Assembly: GCF_005222485.1 (NCBI RefSeq)
Contig: NZ_CP029078.1
Location: forward strand, 3,438,001 to 3,502,000
Direction: 5' to 3'
Source of the DNA: Streptomyces griseoviridis
Lineage (GTDB): Bacteria; Actinomycetota; Actinomycetes; Streptomycetales; Streptomycetaceae
Length of the DNA: 64,000 nucleotides
Position 1 is the stretch's first letter; each line of letters opens with the position of its first letter. Below are positions 34,640 to 43,474 of this stretch, one piece after another. The position numbers and the translations under genes were made by a program. The notes beneath the pieces were generated by a model that saw only the letters and a list, made by a program, of their open reading frames with translations, searched no databases and was not told the DNA's origin.

Positions 34640-35236
34640 ATGGCACCGCGCATCCTGCTGGCCCGGCACGGACAGACCGAGTGGTCACTGTCCGGCAAGC
34701 ACACCGGCAGGACCGACGTCCCTCTCCTCGAAGAGGGCCGGCGGGGCGCGAAGCTGCTCGGCGAACGCCTGCACCGCCCGCCGCTTGACGGGCTGGCCGG
34801 GGTGGAGGTGCGCACCAGTCCGCTGGTGCGCGCGCGGGAGACGTGCGAACTCGCCGGTTTCGGTGAGCGGGCCGGCACCTGGGACACCCTGATGGAGTGG
34901 GACTACGGCGCCTACGAGGGTCTGAAGCCGGCCGAGATCCAGGCGGTCAGGCCCGGCTGGCTGATCTGGCGCGACGGCGTGCCCGACGGCGAGAGCCCGG
35001 CCGAGGTGAGCGCGCGGGCCGACGAGGTGGTGGCCTGGGCGCGCGCCGAGGACCGGGACGTGCTCGTGTTCGCGCACGGGCACATCCTGCGCTCCATCGG
35101 CGCGCGCTGGCTGGGGCTGCCGCTGGACTTCGCGGCCCGGATCAGGCTGAACCCGACGTCGCTCTCCGTCCTGGGCTGGGCGTACGGCGAGCCGGCCCTG
35201 GAGAGCTGGAACGACACCGGCCACCTGCCGGGCTGA
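34640..35236 (+). CDS. Histidine phosphatase (phosphoglycerate-mutase-like)
   Basis: A 198-residue single-domain enzyme. The phospho-His signature is [20 protein letters not shown] near the N-terminus, followed by [13 protein letters not shown], the catalytic [10 protein letters not shown] and the second His in [15 protein letters not shown]. It probably hydrolyses small phosphorylated metabolites; specificity cannot be read. It starts at ATG 34640 with AAAGG eight bases upstream. Divergent from the PAP2 gene. Confidence 0.9.
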   Translation: MAPRILLARHGQTEWSLSGKHTGRTDVPLLEEGRRGAKLLGERLHRPPLDGLAGVEVRTSPLVRARETCELAGFGERAGTWDTLMEWDYGAYEGLKPAEIQAVRPGWLIWRDGVPDGESPAEVSARADEVVAWARAEDRDVLVFAHGHILRSIGARWLGLPLDFAARIRLNPTSLSVLGWAYGEPALESWNDTGHLPG

Positions 35237-35289
35237 CCCCGGCCGGCCTGTCCGGCAGACGGTGACCGGCCAGGTCCGTTCGGGGCCGT

Positions 35290-36732
35290 TCAGTCGCGGT
35301 GTCGCAGGGCCGTGTGTCTCTCCAGGAACTCCGAGACCCCGCTCGCCCTGCGGTGCGGGAGCAGCACCCGGGCGGTGCCGGCCAGCATCGTCTGGATGCG
35401 GGACGACTGCACCTGGTCCAGCAGGTCGAGGACGCGCAGCCCGGCGCCCGCGGACTCGTCCGGGCGGCCGCCTCTGGCCAGGCAGTCCGCGAGTTCCGCC
35501 GTGAAGAGGGCGAGGTTGCGGGTGAAGTGCGGGTCCTGGAGACGGGTCGCCCGGCGCGCGTGTCCCGCCCCGCGCGACCAGTCGCCCAGCGTCGACCAGC
35601 ACTGCGCCTCCAGGCCCTCCAGCTCGGCCTCCCCGTAGAAGCTCATCCACTCGGGGTCGGCGTCCGAGTGGCCTCGTTCGTGGAGGGCGTGGGCGCGGGC
35701 CAGCGCCTGTTCGCAGGCGGTGCGGTCGGCGAGCCCGGCCCAGCCGCCCGCCTCGCGCAGCGCGAGCAGCGACATCAGCCGGGCGGAGCCCAGGGGGCGG
35801 GCGACGCGCTGGGCGGCCTGCGCGGCGCGTACCGCCTCACGGGGGCGGCCCGCGTCGCGGGCGAGGAACGCCGTGTTGCAGAAGGCGTGCGCCTCCAGGG
35901 CCTCGTCGCCGGTGACGCGGGCGGTCGCGAGCGCCTCCGCGTAGTGCGAGCGCGCGTCGTCGAACCGGCCCGAGTCGTGGGCCAGCCAGCCCACGGAGAT
36001 GGCGAGTTCACCGGCGCCCGCGTGCAACCGGTCGGCGGTCGCCTGCCGGGTCGCGCCGGCGTCGAGCAGCGCGAACGCGGCGCGCAGCGGCTCGGCCGCG
36101 CGCCGGTAGAGGCCGTCGGCGCCGTGCCGGTCGTCCAGCAGCCGGATCCGGCGGACCGCTTCCTCCACGGCGCCCGCCTCGCCCGCGCCGGGGCGGCGGG
36201 CCCCGCGGGTGCCGGCCTCGGCCTCGTGGGCGAGCCCCAGCGGGCCCAGTGAGGCGGCGGCCACCGTGGCGCCTCCGCCGGTCATGAACGCGCGACGCAG
36301 CACGTCGCTCTCCTTGTGGTCCTGGTGACGCTCTGGGGGCGGGAACGGGTCGTGGGGGGCGGGTGGTCCTGCTGTGCGCGACGGGTCATACGGTTCATAC
36401 GGATCGTTCGCCTCCTGTGTCTCATCCGTGCTGCGGGTGCGGCGCCCCCGCACCGAAGCGCGGGGCGAGAACCCCAGGTCGGTGAGGGTGCGGCCGGGAA
36501 ACATGTGCAAGAACACTCGTTCGTACGCGTAGTTGGGGCAGCGGATCTCGCCCGCCTCGACCCTGCCGACGTAGCGCGCGTCGCAGCTGACCCGCTCGCC
36601 GATCTCGCGAGCGGCCCGGCGTACGGCGGCGGCGAACTCGGCCGGGGAGCGTCCGCCGCGCAGGTGCCGGAGAACGTGGTTCGGCCGCGGTGTCCTGTCG
36701 GTCTTGGACGGGGTCGTGGGCGACGACGCCAT
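35290..36732 (-). CDS. NsdA-like HTH/TPR transcriptional regulator
   Basis: A 480-residue protein. The N-terminal segment (about 15-85: RPNHVLRHLRGGRSPAEFAAA to CPNYAYERVFLHMFP) is a degenerate HTH seen in NsdA-type streptomycete regulators. It is followed by a Pro/Asp-rich linker, a hydrophobic stretch (MTGGGATVAAASLGPLGLA) and then about 300 residues of TPR-like helices (YAEALATARVTGDEALEAHA). NsdA negatively controls sporulation and antibiotic production in S. coelicolor; this is a paralogue by architecture, not necessarily NsdA itself. ATG 36732 has GAGG upstream. Confidence 0.8.
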   Translation of the reverse strand: MASSPTTPSKTDRTPRPNHVLRHLRGGRSPAEFAAAVRRAAREIGERVSCDARYVGRVEAGEIRCPNYAYERVFLHMFPGRTLTDLGFSPRASVRGRRTRSTDETQEANDPYEPYDPSRTAGPPAPHDPFPPPERHQDHKESDVLRRAFMTGGGATVAAASLGPLGLAHEAEAGTRGARRPGAGEAGAVEEAVRRIRLLDDRHGADGLYRRAAEPLRAAFALLDAGATRQATADRLHAGAGELAISVGWLAHDSGRFDDARSHYAEALATARVTGDEALEAHAFCNTAFLARDAGRPREAVRAAQAAQRVARPLGSARLMSLLALREAGGWAGLADRTACEQALARAHALHERGHSDADPEWMSFYGEAELEGLEAQCWSTLGDWSRGAGHARRATRLQDPHFTRNLALFTAELADCLARGGRPDESAGAGLRVLDLLDQVQSSRIQTMLAGTARVLLPHRRASGVSEFLERHTALRHRD

Positions 36733-37015
36733 CTCCGGGTCCTCTCGTACGAACCGTCGAACCATGCCGGATTCCGGGCGACTTGACCGTTTTGCGCCGT
36801 GGCCACCCGGCACCCGGCGGGCACGAACGTACCCGCTGTAGCCGTCCCACCACGCAGTGTTTGGCCACAAACCGGATGTCTCCTCCGGGATCTGCCATGA
36901 ACTGCCATCCTTTGTGGCTGACTTCGGCCGTAGCTGTTGACGCCTCCGCCGCGTTGAACGGGGTGGACCGGGAGCCACCCGACTCCCGACCCGCTCTCGT
37001 TCAAGGAGGGGTTCT

Positions 37016-37513
37016 GTGGTGGAGGCCGGGATGACGACCAGGACAGCCAGGACGACCAGCAGGAGCGTCGGCGCGCGTGCGCCGAGGACGGCGGCGGGAC
37101 CCCCGCGGACGGCGGAGGGCGGCCCGCCCCCGGGTCCGGCGTCCGCCTGCGACCTGGTCACGGTGCCGACCCGGCAGGGGCTTGAGGCGGTGGACATCCT
37201 GCGCCGGGGCGCCGTCGCGGGCGCCGAGCGGGCGGGCGCCGCGGAGAACATGGGCCCGGTCCTGCACGACGACGGATGCGACACCCTCGGTTTCCTGGTG
37301 CCGCCCGGCACCGCCGCCGCCTGGGACGTCCCGGGCAGCGTCTGTACGGAGACGGGAGGCCGTGGCCCGAGCCCTGACCCGGCGCCCCCGGTCGCGGGCT
37401 CGGACTGGCTGCTGCCGCCCGGCGACACCGATCTCGCGACCGACCCCGCGGTGCTGCGCCGCGCCCTCGGCGAGGCGGCCCGCCTGATCGAGGCGGCCGA
37501 CAACTGCCGCTGA
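37016..37513 (+). CDS. Small protein resembling the prim-pol N-terminal family
   Basis: 165 residues from GTG 37016 or GTG 37019, behind a strong AAGGAGGGG at 37003-37011. The N-terminal 45 residues are Arg/Thr/Pro-rich. The folded part reads LVTVPTRQGLEAVDILRR, MGPVLHDDGCDTLGFLVPPGT, WLLPPGDTDLATDPAVL. This pattern recurs in streptomycete proteins annotated as bifunctional DNA primase/polymerase N-terminal domain, but no catalytic acidic residues are evident. Divergent from the NsdA-like gene, with about 280 bp between. Confidence 0.7.
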   Translation: MVEAGMTTRTARTTSRSVGARAPRTAAGPPRTAEGGPPPGPASACDLVTVPTRQGLEAVDILRRGAVAGAERAGAAENMGPVLHDDGCDTLGFLVPPGTAAAWDVPGSVCTETGGRGPSPDPAPPVAGSDWLLPPGDTDLATDPAVLRRALGEAARLIEAADNCR

Positions 37514-37604
37514 GGCGCCCCGCGGGTGCCCCCGCCCGCGCCGACCGCCGGCCGGGGCGCCCCACCGCCCGCCGCCCCCGCCCGACGGCGCCGATAATGG
37601 CCGC

Positions 37605-38471
37605 ATGGGAAAGTCCAGGAACGCCCGGCGCGGGCAGGCCGACGCGGCCGTCACCGAGGCCGTCGACGGCGGCATCGCCGAGCTGATACCCGACCGGGAC
37701 CGCAGGCGGGCCTGGACGCTGCTGATCGACGGGGCGCCGCAGTCGCACGTCGACCTGGACGACCCCGGGCACCTGTCCTTCGAGTACCAGCGCCGCCTCG
37801 GCCATGTCATCGACCTGGTGGCGCCGCCCGGCCGCCCGATCCAGGCCGTGCACCTCGGCGGCGGCGCCCTCACCCTCGCCCGGTACGTCGCCGCGACCCG
37901 CCCCCGCTCCACCCAGCAGGTCGTCGAGCGGGACGCGGCCCTGGTGCAGCTGGTGCGGCGGGAGCTGCCGTGGGACGCGAACGCCCGGGTCCGGGTCAGG
38001 TCGACCGACGCCCGCGCCGGGCTCGCCAAGGTGCCGGACGGCTGGGCCGACCTCGTCGTCGCCGACGTCTTCAGCGGCGCCCGCACCCCCGCGCACCTCA
38101 CCTCCACCGAGTTCCTCGACGACGTCCGCCGGGTGCTGCGCCCCGACGGCTTCTACACCGCGAACCTCGCCGACGGCCCGCCGCTCGCCCATCTGCGCGG
38201 CCAGATCGCCACGGCGGCGGCCCGTTTCACCGACCTCGCGCTGGTCGCCGACCCCACGGTGCTGCGCGGCAGACGGTTCGGCAACGCCGTCCTGGTGGCC
38301 TCCGACACCCCGCTCCCGGTCCCGGAGCTGACCCGCCGCGCCGCCTCGGACCCGCACCCGGGACGGGTCGAACACGGCCGCGCCCTGCGGGACTTCACCG
38401 GCGGCGCGCAGCCGGTCACGGACGCCGCCGCGGTCGCCTCCCCCGCGCCGCCCGCCTCGGCGTTCCGGTGA
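37605..38471 (+). CDS. Spermidine-synthase-like methyltransferase-fold protein
   Basis: A 288-residue protein with a class I SAM-type Rossmann fold. It has motif I AVHLGGGALTLARYVA, an acidic end of strand 2 (VVERDAALVQLVR), a DAR at strand 3 and WADLVVADVFSGART for the catalytic Asp region. The N-terminal beta-strand portion (LLIDGAPQSHVDLDDPGHLSFEY) is as in PAPT/spermidine synthases. Actinobacterial members are often orphan and their substrate is unknown. ATG 37605. A perfect terminator follows. Confidence 0.87.
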   Translation: MGKSRNARRGQADAAVTEAVDGGIAELIPDRDRRRAWTLLIDGAPQSHVDLDDPGHLSFEYQRRLGHVIDLVAPPGRPIQAVHLGGGALTLARYVAATRPRSTQQVVERDAALVQLVRRELPWDANARVRVRSTDARAGLAKVPDGWADLVVADVFSGARTPAHLTSTEFLDDVRRVLRPDGFYTANLADGPPLAHLRGQIATAAARFTDLALVADPTVLRGRRFGNAVLVASDTPLPVPELTRRAASDPHPGRVEHGRALRDFTGGAQPVTDAAAVASPAPPASAFR

Positions 38472-38514
38472 GCGGCCCGCGCGCCTGAGACCCGGGCCGC
38501 ACCCGGAGGCGCGG

Positions 38515-38539
38515 GCCCGTCCCGCGCCGCGGGACGGGC
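38515..38539 (+). terminator. Terminator after the spermidine-synthase-like gene
   Basis: GCCCGTCCCGC-GCC-GCGGGACGGGC, a perfect 11-bp stem with a 3-base loop. Confidence 0.8.
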
Positions 38540-38633
38540 GGCCCCGACCGCGACCGGGCCCTCTTGCGCGTCCGCGCGACAATGGACGGTGGCCCGCTCC
38601 GGTGCGGGTCACGCAGACGTACGAGGAGGAGAC

Positions 38634-39011
38634 ATGGCGGAGCCCACGCCGCGTCGGAACGAACCGCGGCTACGCCCCGCGCCCCTGCTCTTCGAGCCCG
38701 CGGAGGCGGCGGCCGACCCTGAGCACTTCTTCGACCTGGAGTCGATAGACGACCCGCGGGCGCTGCTGGCGCGGGCGACGGAGCTGGCGCAGGCCTTCCG
38801 CGCGGCGGCGGACCGGGCGGTGGAGTACCAGGCGACGGCGGCGGCGCAGCTTGCCGACCCGCGCCGGTTCGACCGGCTGACGCCCGCGGACATCGCCGAG
38901 CGGGCCGAGTGGACCGAGGACTACGCCCGGAAGATGGTCGAGTACGGGCGGGACCTGATGCGCGGGGGCGGCGAGGGCCGCGAGGACCGCGCGGCGGTCG
39001 ACCCGCTCTGA
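38634..39011 (+). CDS. Small conserved hypothetical protein
   Basis: A 125-residue protein starting at ATG 38634 behind GAGGAGGA. Acidic and Ala-rich, predicted helical (ARATELAQAFRAAADRAVEYQ, LTPADIAERAEWTEDYARKMVEYGRDL). The second half, with AERAEWTEDYARKM, could be a small DNA- or protein-binding helical bundle, but no family is recognised. No signal or membrane segment. Confidence 0.75.
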   Translation: MAEPTPRRNEPRLRPAPLLFEPAEAAADPEHFFDLESIDDPRALLARATELAQAFRAAADRAVEYQATAAAQLADPRRFDRLTPADIAERAEWTEDYARKMVEYGRDLMRGGGEGREDRAAVDPL

Positions 39012-39275
39012 CCCGTCCGGCGCCGAACGCCCCGCGCCGGGCCGCCGTCCCGTCCTCCGGCCCCGCGGTGTCCCGGCGTCGCGGGGTCTCTCGGCCCGGC
39101 CTCTCCGCCCCGCCGGCCCCGCCGCGGCCCCTTGGAGCCCCGCGGCCCCGTCACCTGGAGGAGCGTCCCGTCTGGCATATGCCAGGCGGGCAAGATACCC
39201 GCTGGCACCCTTCCCTGTCCCGGTTTCCCGCAACCCTCGGGAACGGCACGCTCACAGCCGGTAGACGTAGACGTC

Positions 39276-39899
39276 ATGAGCAGCACTCGGAACGACCCGC
39301 ACACCGACCGCTTCGACGCCGCCGAGGTCACCTCGGACGGTGCCTTCTGGCTGGCCTCCGCAGGAACGTATCCGCGCAGCACGCTCGCCCTCTGGGAGGA
39401 GCGGCCCTGCGCCCCCGCCGTGCTCCCCTGCGGGCTCGCCTTCGACGTCGTCAGCGCGCCCGCCGTCTTCGGCCGCCGGATGGTCGACCGGCTGTGGGAC
39501 GAGGGCCCCGGATCGGGCCCGGTGGCCGTCCTGCGCGGGCGGATGCTGATGTTCGCGGCCCCCGGCACCGCCCAGCGGCTGCCGTCGCTGCTGCGCTGGG
39601 AGGAGTGGGGCGTCCAGGACCGGGAGCGGCGGCGGGCCAGGACAGGGGAGATCCCGCCGCTGCTGTGCCACGGCAACGGGGACGCGGTGACCGTCCCGGC
39701 GCCGCTCGGCGCGAACCCCCCGGGTGACCAGCGGGAACCGCGCTGGCTCGTCGCCCCCGACACCCGTCACCCCTGGCTTCCCGGGCCCGAGATCCTGCTC
39801 TGGGCGGCCGTCCGGGCGGCCCGCGCGGCGGTGCGGATATCGATTTTTCCTCCCGCCGAACCGGGTGCTAAGGTCTACGACGTCAGCAGGCGCCGCTAG
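39276..39899 (+). CDS. Prim-pol-type (bifunctional primase/polymerase N-terminal family) small protein
   Basis: A 207-residue protein starting at ATG 39276. The pattern GAFWLASAGTYPRSTLALW, LAFDVVSAPAVFGRRMVDRL, VLRGRMLMFAAPGTA, WLVAPDTRHPWLPGP matches streptomycete proteins usually annotated as prim-pol N-terminal domain. It lacks a visible helicase or C-terminal primase part, so it is a stand-alone version. Its stop codon TAG (39897-39899) lies inside the 5' end of the tRNA-Lys gene, so the last ten bases are shared. Confidence 0.75.
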   Translation: MSSTRNDPHTDRFDAAEVTSDGAFWLASAGTYPRSTLALWEERPCAPAVLPCGLAFDVVSAPAVFGRRMVDRLWDEGPGSGPVAVLRGRMLMFAAPGTAQRLPSLLRWEEWGVQDRERRRARTGEIPPLLCHGNGDAVTVPAPLGANPPGDQREPRWLVAPDTRHPWLPGPEILLWAAVRAARAAVRISIFPPAEPGAKVYDVSRRR

Positions 39900-39963
39900 C
39901 TCAGTTGGTTAGAGCAGCTGACTCTTAATCAGCGGGTCCGGGGTTCGAGTCCCTGGCGGCGCA
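39890..39963 (+). tRNA. tRNA-Lys (CTT anticodon), copy 1
   Basis: Acceptor GCGCCGC / GCGGCGC, D arm GCTC-AGTTGGTTA-GAGC, anticodon stem GCTGA / TCAGC with loop CTCTTAA (anticodon CTT), T loop TTCGAGT, discriminator A. Identical to the copies at 53574 and 59233. No CCA encoded. Confidence 0.97.
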
Positions 39964-39969
39964 CGACAC

Positions 39970-40017
39970 ACGGAGGCCGGACCGGCCCGCGGAGACGCGG
40001 GCCGGTCCGGCCTCCGT
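39970..40017 (+). terminator. tRNA-Lys copy 1 terminator
   Basis: A perfect 22-bp stem (39970-39991 with 39996-40017) and GAGA loop, starting seven bases after the tRNA. It also faces the convergent M6 protease gene and may serve both. Confidence 0.9.
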
Positions 40018-40034
40018 CGTGCGCGCGGCACGGG

Positions 40035-41297
40035 TCAGCCGTTGGTGATCTTCACGTTCCAGCCACCCGACGCCGTTCTGCTCTCGGCCGTGACGCGTAC
40101 CCGGGTGTCCGGCACGGTGAAGCTCTCGCCGAGGGCGACCGGGGCGTCGGCCAGCGGCGGGTAGACGGAGTTCTCCCAGCACGCCTCGGAGTGCGGGTGG
40201 GCGTCGATCACCTGGACCGGGCCGCCGCCGGACTGCTCGTCGCCGCGCACCCGGTAGACGAGGATGCCGGAGCGGCAGGCGGCCTTGTCGTTGCCGACCT
40301 GGCCGCGCGCCTCGAAGGCGAGGGCGCTGTCGCGGCCGGTGCGCACGACGGCCAGTTTGGTGCCGCGGCCGAGCCCGAGGAGCGGGGAGCCGGCCGCGCC
40401 GACGACCGGATCGCCGGGGCCCTCGCTCAGCGGTTCGAGCGTCAGCCGGGTGGTTCCGCGCCCCGCCGCGCACACCACTTGGCGCGGTTCAAGCCATCCC
40501 AGCTTCCACTTGTGCCAGGCGAACAGATCGGGCGCGAGTCCGAACTGGCTGCCCATCAGGTCCCAGTCGCCGACATAGGTGTCCCAGTCGCCCCTGCCGT
40601 CGGCGGGACGGTGGTAGAGGTCGGGCAGATCGAAGACATGGCCGGTCTCGTGGGCCAGCACCAGCCGGTCGGGCGGGTGCCGTTCGAAGACCGTGACGAC
40701 CCGTCGGACGTCGGTGCCGTCGGCGCGCAGCGGGGTGTTCAGGTTGACGACCTTGGTGGCGTCGGAGTCCACGCCGGGCGCGTCCGGGTCGGCCACGAAG
40801 TAGACGACGTCGTAGCGCGAGAAGTCGACGTCGGGATCGGCGGCGGCCAGCGCGTCCCGCAGGTAGGCGGCCCTGCGCTCGGCGTTCCAGTCCCGTCGCA
40901 TGGCGTACGAGGTGGAGGGCCGCGGCATCCGGATCCAGTGGCCGAGCGGGTGCGGGCGGAGGGTGAACCTGCCGTAGGAGGCGCGTTCGAAGAAGCGGCT
41001 GGTCGCCGGGAAGTGGTCGGCGGTGATCTGCGCGGGCGTGGTGCGCGGGGCGGAGTCCGGGAACGACAGGAAGATCATCACGGCGTCGAGCGCGCGGGCC
41101 GGGCGGGGGTAGGCCGCGTTCCAGGTGTCGAGGCCCTCGGAGTGGTGGGCCTCGGTGCGGTGCAGGGCGCAGGGGGCCGCCGAGAGGGGTTCGGCGACCG
41201 AGTGACCGGTCACCAGGGAGGTCGCGGCGAGGGCGGAGAGGGTGGTGAACACGGCGGCGGTGCTGCGCAGTCGGGGCCTGGGGAACTGACGCGGCAC
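40035..41297 (-). CDS. Secreted M6-family metalloprotease-like protein
   Basis: A 420-residue exported protein. The signal peptide has core TAAVFTTLSALAATSLVTG. The M6 (immune inhibitor A-like) domain has zinc motif HETGH in LVLAHETGHVFDLPDLY and the met-turn-like DWDLMGSQFG, followed by a beta-rich C-domain with three cysteines. GTG 41297 is chosen because GGAGGT sits just upstream; an ATG at 41342 is in frame but has no Shine-Dalgarno. Divergent from cdgA. Expected to degrade extracellular protein. Confidence 0.87.
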   Translation of the reverse strand: MPRQFPRPRLRSTAAVFTTLSALAATSLVTGHSVAEPLSAAPCALHRTEAHHSEGLDTWNAAYPRPARALDAVMIFLSFPDSAPRTTPAQITADHFPATSRFFERASYGRFTLRPHPLGHWIRMPRPSTSYAMRRDWNAERRAAYLRDALAAADPDVDFSRYDVVYFVADPDAPGVDSDATKVVNLNTPLRADGTDVRRVVTVFERHPPDRLVLAHETGHVFDLPDLYHRPADGRGDWDTYVGDWDLMGSQFGLAPDLFAWHKWKLGWLEPRQVVCAAGRGTTRLTLEPLSEGPGDPVVGAAGSPLLGLGRGTKLAVVRTGRDSALAFEARGQVGNDKAACRSGILVYRVRGDEQSGGGPVQVIDAHPHSEACWENSVYPPLADAPVALGESFTVPDTRVRVTAESRTASGGWNVKITNG

Positions 41298-41641
41298 GGA
41301 GACCTCCGGGAGCGGTTCACGGGTTACCGCACCCAGCCTCATGGAGATTGTCGTACTATGCCCTGTTTGTCTGCCCCAGATGAGTGATGGAGCCGAAAGA
41401 CCGTCAGGAGCCGTTCAAGGAACGACAGGAGCGACACCCTGAATTGCTCACAGAACGTCACAAGCGATCGAGGGGTCTAAGAACCCGTCCAGGCGTGGGC
41501 AGAAACGATCTGCCGGAAGGAGGGATGCTCCTGGACACTGGACAGTGGCTGCACGGCCCTGGGGCCAGCCTCTATGATCGGCACACTTTCCTGACACATT
41601 CCTGCACGGACACAGATCGAGCGGCACTGCGGGAGCGAGCG
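41298..41641 (+). other. cdgA upstream region
   Basis: 344 bp between the divergent M6 protease and cdgA. An open frame in register with cdgA extends back to 41384, but its composition (Glu/Arg/Lys/Gln-rich, ordinary codon third positions) is not streptomycete-like. I read it as regulatory. It holds a BldD-like site and a less GC-rich stretch at 41440-41480. Confidence 0.55.
41447..41461. promoter_or_regulatory. Possible BldD operator for cdgA
   Basis: CTCACAGAACGTCAC keeps the outer T-n-A-C and G-T-n-A half-sites of the BldD consensus but differs in the middle. BldD with c-di-GMP is known to repress cdgA in S. coelicolor. The position, about 185 bp before the chosen start, is plausible. Confidence 0.35.
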
Positions 41642-43474
41642 GTGAGCGGAACGTCCGAAGGGCCGACGCCCGCGGCAGACCTCGACCGGTCCGCCGTCAC
41701 AGAGAGTGACACCATCTATCGGTCCGTCTTCACGGCCGCCGCCCTCGCGATGGCGGTGGTGGACCGCGACGGCCTGGTCGTCCGGGCCAACGACGGCTTC
41801 GGCGCCCTCTTCTGCCAGGCGCCGGACGCGCTGGCCGGACGGGTCGCCGCCGACCTCGTCGACCTGGCCTCCGACCCCCGCACCTGGCAGGCGTACCACG
41901 AGGTGCTCGGCGGCCGGGAGGCCCGGCTGCGCTGCACCCGGCGGCTGAAGCGGCCCGACGGGCAGGCGGTCTGGGCGCAGATCACGGTCACCCCGCTGCC
42001 GGCCGAGTCGGGCGGCGTCCTGCTGTCGGTCACCGACGTCAGCGCCAGCCACGAACTCCAGGCCAGGCTGCGGCACTCGCAGATGCACGACCCGGTGACC
42101 CGGCTGCCCAACCGCACCCTGTTCTTCGAACGCCTGACCACCGCCCTGGACGCCGACTCCTACGGCGACGGCGGCACCGGCCGGATCGGCCTGTGCTACC
42201 TGGACCTGGACGGCTTCAAGGCGATCAACGACACGCTCGGCCACCGGGTCGGCGACCGGCTGCTTGCCGCCGTCGCCGAACGGCTGCGGCGGTGCGCCGA
42301 GGAGGCGGGGCACGCCAGGCCGGCCGCCCCGCTGGTGGCGCGGCTCGGCGGCGACGAGTTCGCGCTGCTGGTCGAGGACTCCACCGGCACCGAACAGCTG
42401 GCCGACCTCGCCGAGTCCGTGCTGAAGGCCGTCCAGGCGCCCTTCGACCTCGACGGGCGGCGGCTGTCCGTCTCGGCGTCGATCGGGGTCGTCGAACGGC
42501 TCGGGGCCGGGACCACCCCGACCGCCCTGATGCAGGCCGCCGACACCACCCTCTACTGGGCCAAGGCCGACGGCATGGCCCGCTGGACCCTCTTCGACCC
42601 CGAGCGCAACGCCCACCGGATGACCCGTCAGGCGCTCGCCTCCACCCTGCGCCCGGCCGTCGAGCGCGGTGAGTTCGTGCTCGAGTACCAGCCACTCGTG
42701 GGCATGGCGGACGGACGGGTGCGGGGCGTCGAGGCGCTGGTGCGCTGGCACCACCCGGAGTTCGGGGTACTGGCGCCGAATCGGTTCATCCAGCTCGCCG
42801 AGGAGGACGGCTCGATCGTGCAGCTGGGCCGCTGGGTGCTGCGCACCGCCTGCCGGCAGGCCAGGCTCTGGCAGCTGGAGCACCCGCGGGACCCGCTGTT
42901 CGTCAGCGTCAACGTCGCGGTCCGCCAGGTCTGGGACTCCGACCTGGTGGCGGACGTCGCCGAGACCCTCGCGGAGACCGGGCTCTCGCCCCGGCTGCTC
43001 CAGCTGGAGCTGACCGAGTCCGCGGTGATGGGCTCCGCGGGACGGCCGCTTGAGGCGTTGCAGGCCCTCAGCGACATGGGCGTGGGCATCGCCATCGACG
43101 ACTTCGGCACCGGCTACTCCAACCTCGCCTACCTCAGCAGACTCCCGGTGTCCGTGCTCAAACTGGACGGCGCGTTCGTGCGCGGCTTCCAGTACGAGGG
43201 CGACAACGGCACCGCCGAGGCGGCCGCGGCGGCGGTCGCGCCGAACCCGGCCGACGAGGTCGTCGTCGAGGCCATGATCCAGCTCGCCCACCGGCTGGGT
43301 CTCACCGTCACCGCGGAGTGCGTGGAGACCTCCGCGCAGGCCGCGCGGCTGCGGCGGATCGGGTGCGACACCGGGCAGGGGTGGCTGTACTCCCGGCCGG
43401 TGCCGCCCGACCGCATCCCCGGGCTGCTGGGCCGGCGGGCCCGCGGCGGGGATCAGGTGGTCGGCAACCCGTAA
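41642..43474 (+). CDS. cdgA: PAS-GGDEF-EAL c-di-GMP enzyme CdgA
   Basis: 610 residues from GTG 41642, preceded by GGGAGCGAGCG. PAS domain (about 25-140; RSVFTAAALAMAVVDRDGLVV), GGDEF domain with intact RLGGDEF (GGDEF 236-240) and EAL domain with intact EAL (364-366), plus catalytic-type motifs ELTESAV and IDDFGTGYSNL. Both synthesis and hydrolysis of c-di-GMP are therefore chemically possible; S. coelicolor CdgA acts as a diguanylate cyclase blocking development. Orientation and synteny support the name. The 3' end overlaps the convergent LLM gene by 22 bp. Confidence 0.92.
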   Translation: MSGTSEGPTPAADLDRSAVTESDTIYRSVFTAAALAMAVVDRDGLVVRANDGFGALFCQAPDALAGRVAADLVDLASDPRTWQAYHEVLGGREARLRCTRRLKRPDGQAVWAQITVTPLPAESGGVLLSVTDVSASHELQARLRHSQMHDPVTRLPNRTLFFERLTTALDADSYGDGGTGRIGLCYLDLDGFKAINDTLGHRVGDRLLAAVAERLRRCAEEAGHARPAAPLVARLGGDEFALLVEDSTGTEQLADLAESVLKAVQAPFDLDGRRLSVSASIGVVERLGAGTTPTALMQAADTTLYWAKADGMARWTLFDPERNAHRMTRQALASTLRPAVERGEFVLEYQPLVGMADGRVRGVEALVRWHHPEFGVLAPNRFIQLAEEDGSIVQLGRWVLRTACRQARLWQLEHPRDPLFVSVNVAVRQVWDSDLVADVAETLAETGLSPRLLQLELTESAVMGSAGRPLEALQALSDMGVGIAIDDFGTGYSNLAYLSRLPVSVLKLDGAFVRGFQYEGDNGTAEAAAAAVAPNPADEVVVEAMIQLAHRLGLTVTAECVETSAQAARLRRIGCDTGQGWLYSRPVPPDRIPGLLGRRARGGDQVVGNP

